Below, piece by piece: positions 62,684 to 64,000 of a stretch of 64,000 nt of DNA. The stretch comes from Thermococcus radiotolerans (GTDB taxonomy: Archaea; Methanobacteriota_B; Thermococci; Thermococcales; Thermococcaceae). Within the stretch, counting starts at the first letter, position 1. Every line of letters starts with the position of its first letter. The translations under genes were made by a program, and so were the position numbers. The stretch is taken from the NCBI RefSeq assembly GCF_002214565.1, contig NZ_CP015106.1, forward strand, positions 992,001 through 1,056,000, in the 5' to 3' direction. The notes beneath the pieces were generated by a model. That model saw nothing but the letters and a program-made list of their open reading frames with translations, did no database searches and had not been told where the DNA came from.

Positions 62684-63466
62684 TCAGTAGTTGCTGTCCA
62701 GCTCGGAGTAGTCCTCTTCCTTCTCCTCAACTTCCTCTTCCTTGACCTCTTCGAGGATTTCATCGAGGTACTTGGCAACATCTTCCTTGCCGAGCTTCTT
62801 CCAGCGCTTGTCCTCCATGGTGATGTAAGCGACCTCTATGCTGTCCGGACCCGGCTCCTCAAGGGTCTTCGCGAGGGCCATTATGGCGAGCTTTACCGCT
62901 CCCTCCATGTCTATGTCGTCGGTGTAGTGCTCCTCGAAGATGGCCATCGCAGTGTTCCTGCCGCTGCCTATCGCGACGGCCTTCCACTCGAAGTAGGCCC
63001 CGCTCGGATCGGTCTCGTAGAGCTCGGGCTTGTCGTTGACCCCTGCCATTAGAAGGGCCGCACCAAAGGGCCTCACACCGCCGTACTGGGTGTGGGCCTG
63101 CTTGAGGTCGCATATCTTCTTCACCAGAACGGTGAGCGGAACGGGTTCGCCGTAGGTCAGCCGGTAAACCTGGGCCTCAAGCCTGGCCCTATCAACGAGG
63201 ACTCTCGCATCCGCGATTATACCGCTCGGAGCGGCGGCTATATGGTCGTCGATCTGGAAAATCTTCTCGTAGCTGCTTGGCTCGATGAGCTTGCTGGTTA
63301 TCCTTTTCTCAACGGCGAGAACGACGCCTTCCTTCCACTTAACACCGACGGCGGTTGCTCCCCTCTTAACGGCCTCCCGTGCGTAGTTTACCTGGAAGAG
63401 CCTTCCGTCAGGGCTAAAAACAGTAATGGCCCTGTCGTAACCTGCCTGTGGTGGTACAAACGCCAT
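62684..63466 (-). CDS. psmA: 20S proteasome alpha subunit
   Basis: A 260-residue outer-ring subunit. The N-terminal gate region [20 protein letters not shown] is the alpha-subunit signature, and a conserved C-terminal core ([11 protein letters not shown]) precedes a very acidic, charged tail ([19 protein letters not shown]) about 20 residues long. The ATG at 63466 follows GAGGTGATGTAAA. It is the promoter-proximal gene of the psmA-SBDS-exosome operon. Confidence 0.96.
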   Translation of the reverse strand: MAFVPPQAGYDRAITVFSPDGRLFQVNYAREAVKRGATAVGVKWKEGVVLAVEKRITSKLIEPSSYEKIFQIDDHIAAAPSGIIADARVLVDRARLEAQVYRLTYGEPVPLTVLVKKICDLKQAHTQYGGVRPFGAALLMAGVNDKPELYETDPSGAYFEWKAVAIGSGRNTAMAIFEEHYTDDIDMEGAVKLAIMALAKTLEEPGPDSIEVAYITMEDKRWKKLGKEDVAKYLDEILEEVKEEEVEEKEEDYSELDSNY

Positions 63467-63544
63467 TTTACATCACCTCTAACGTATTATCGTCATATCT
63501 CCTACTCTCTGGCCATAATTCTCGGACGGCCTAATTAAGCTTTT

Positions 63545-63766
63545 CTATTCACCCCGCAAGGCGAGCATCGCCATCTTTCTGGCTATTCTTCTGGCGAACT
63601 CCAGGGGGATGAATGCTATCACGAATAGTATCGCGGCCAGAATCAGCGACGGCTCCCGGCCGAGGGGCTGAACTATCATCATGCCGAAGGCCACTATGAG
63701 AAACCCCATGCCCAGCGCGAGGAACCTCCGGTACGTTCTGTTCATTACTTCAAGGGTCTCCTCCAT
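63545..63766 (-). CDS. Small two-span membrane protein, unknown
   Basis: A 73-residue protein with two hydrophobic segments (FLALGMGFLIVAFGMMIV and SLILAAILFVIAFIPLEFA) and a basic C-terminus (RRIARKMAMLALRGE). The start at 63766 follows GGTGAGAGGA; MNRTYRRF, seven codons on, is an alternative. It is divergent from the HIT gene with TATA-like boxes in the 55-bp gap. No function is assigned. Confidence 0.7.
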   Translation of the reverse strand: MEETLEVMNRTYRRFLALGMGFLIVAFGMMIVQPLGREPSLILAAILFVIAFIPLEFARRIARKMAMLALRGE

Positions 63767-63821
63767 TCCTCTCACCGAGGCCTTTTTATTTGAAACCCGT
63801 TTTAAGTCTTTGGTGTTGCCG

Positions 63822-64000
63822 ATGGAGTGTCCGTTCTGCAACGCGAAGCGGGAGGCAATTCTTTACGATGACGGAATCATCAGGATACTCGTTGACTCCT
63901 ATCCAGCGAACAGGGGACACCTGCTGGTCGTCCCGAGGCGGCACGTTGAGAGTCCGAACGAGCTGAGCCCGGAGGAGAAGGAGGCGCTACTGAGGGGGAT
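63822..64000 (+). CDS. HIT-family nucleotide-binding protein, 3' end outside window
   Basis: The first 59 codons of a HIT-superfamily hydrolase/transferase: MECPFCNAKREAILYDDGII, then VDSYPANRGHLLVVPRRHVE, the typical HIT N-terminal half with a CxxC zinc knuckle. The catalytic HxHxH motif would lie beyond the right edge. The ATG at 63822 follows GGTG; a TATA-like TTTTTATT is near 63786. Confidence 0.88.
   Translation, partial: MECPFCNAKREAILYDDGIIRILVDSYPANRGHLLVVPRRHVESPNELSPEEKEALLRG

Overview
The window is a stretch of chromosome from a hyperthermophilic euryarchaeon of the Thermococcales, most likely a GC-rich Thermococcus. The evidence is the archaeal S10-spc-alpha ribosomal superoperon with its Thermococcales-specific inserts (rnp1, aIF1, cbf5, cmk, adkA, an EMC3-like gene), the Gins23-MCM pair, a cytosolic four-subunit NiFe hydrogenase with a perfect SurR box, a Na+-pumping methylmalonyl-CoA decarboxylase operon, SepF-based division, the Rnl3 RNA ligase and the exosome-SBDS-proteasome cluster. 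Nearly every start is preceded by a GGTGA/GGAGG Shine-Dalgarno (SD) sequence about 5 nt upstream. I used this to fix starts, including several GTG and TTG starts. Promoters are AT-rich TATA boxes about 25 bp upstream of the inferred transcription start.

Layout. 1-5,450 (minus): alpha operon (uL13, eL18, tRNA-Leu, RpoD, uS11, uS4, uS13, tRNA-Ser), a SAM methyltransferase, a membrane protein and Cbf5. 5,458-5,637: remnant of a Rossmann-fold gene lying over the cbf5 promoter. 5,713-22,098 (minus): eL14 to uL3 plus a SPOUT methyltransferase, about 30 genes of translation, secretion and RNase P. 22,100-23,900: an accessory island, with 524 bp of noncoding DNA full of inverted repeats, then an archaeal P-loop ATPase gene bracketed at both ends by tandem pairs of a 19-bp palindromic repeat. 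23,899-32,180: RNA ligase, uL16, MFS transporter, two class V aminotransferases, a short secretion-ATPase-like protein and an archaeal asparagine synthetase. 32,252-41,396: divergent NuoG/F/E-like and hydrogenase beta-gamma-delta-alpha operons around a SurR site centred between the two TATA boxes. 41,515-43,574: tandem DUF257 pair followed by a tandem pair of small EF-Tu-domain-2-like barrels. 43,584-48,311: TatD hydrolase, HEPN/MNT pair, RtcA, two unknowns, phosphodiesterase. 48,467-51,512: Gins23, MCM, aIF2-beta. 51,611-55,242: mmdA-D-C-B. 55,324-58,796: CBS protein, homoserine dehydrogenase, small membrane protein, ASCH protein, ZPR1. 58,863-64,000: SepF, small membrane proteins, Rrp42-Rrp41-Rrp4, SBDS, proteasome alpha and the start of a HIT protein.

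How the parts fit: the first 22 kb builds and matures the translation and secretion machinery. The 32-41 kb block links H2, NAD(P)H and an unknown further electron donor under sulfur-responsive control. The mmd operon is expected to couple decarboxylation to a Na+ gradient. The best candidates for something undescribed are the ATPase cassette with its repeats and structured upstream DNA (22.1-23.9 kb), and the DUF257/EF-Tu-like four-gene unit (41.5-43.6 kb).
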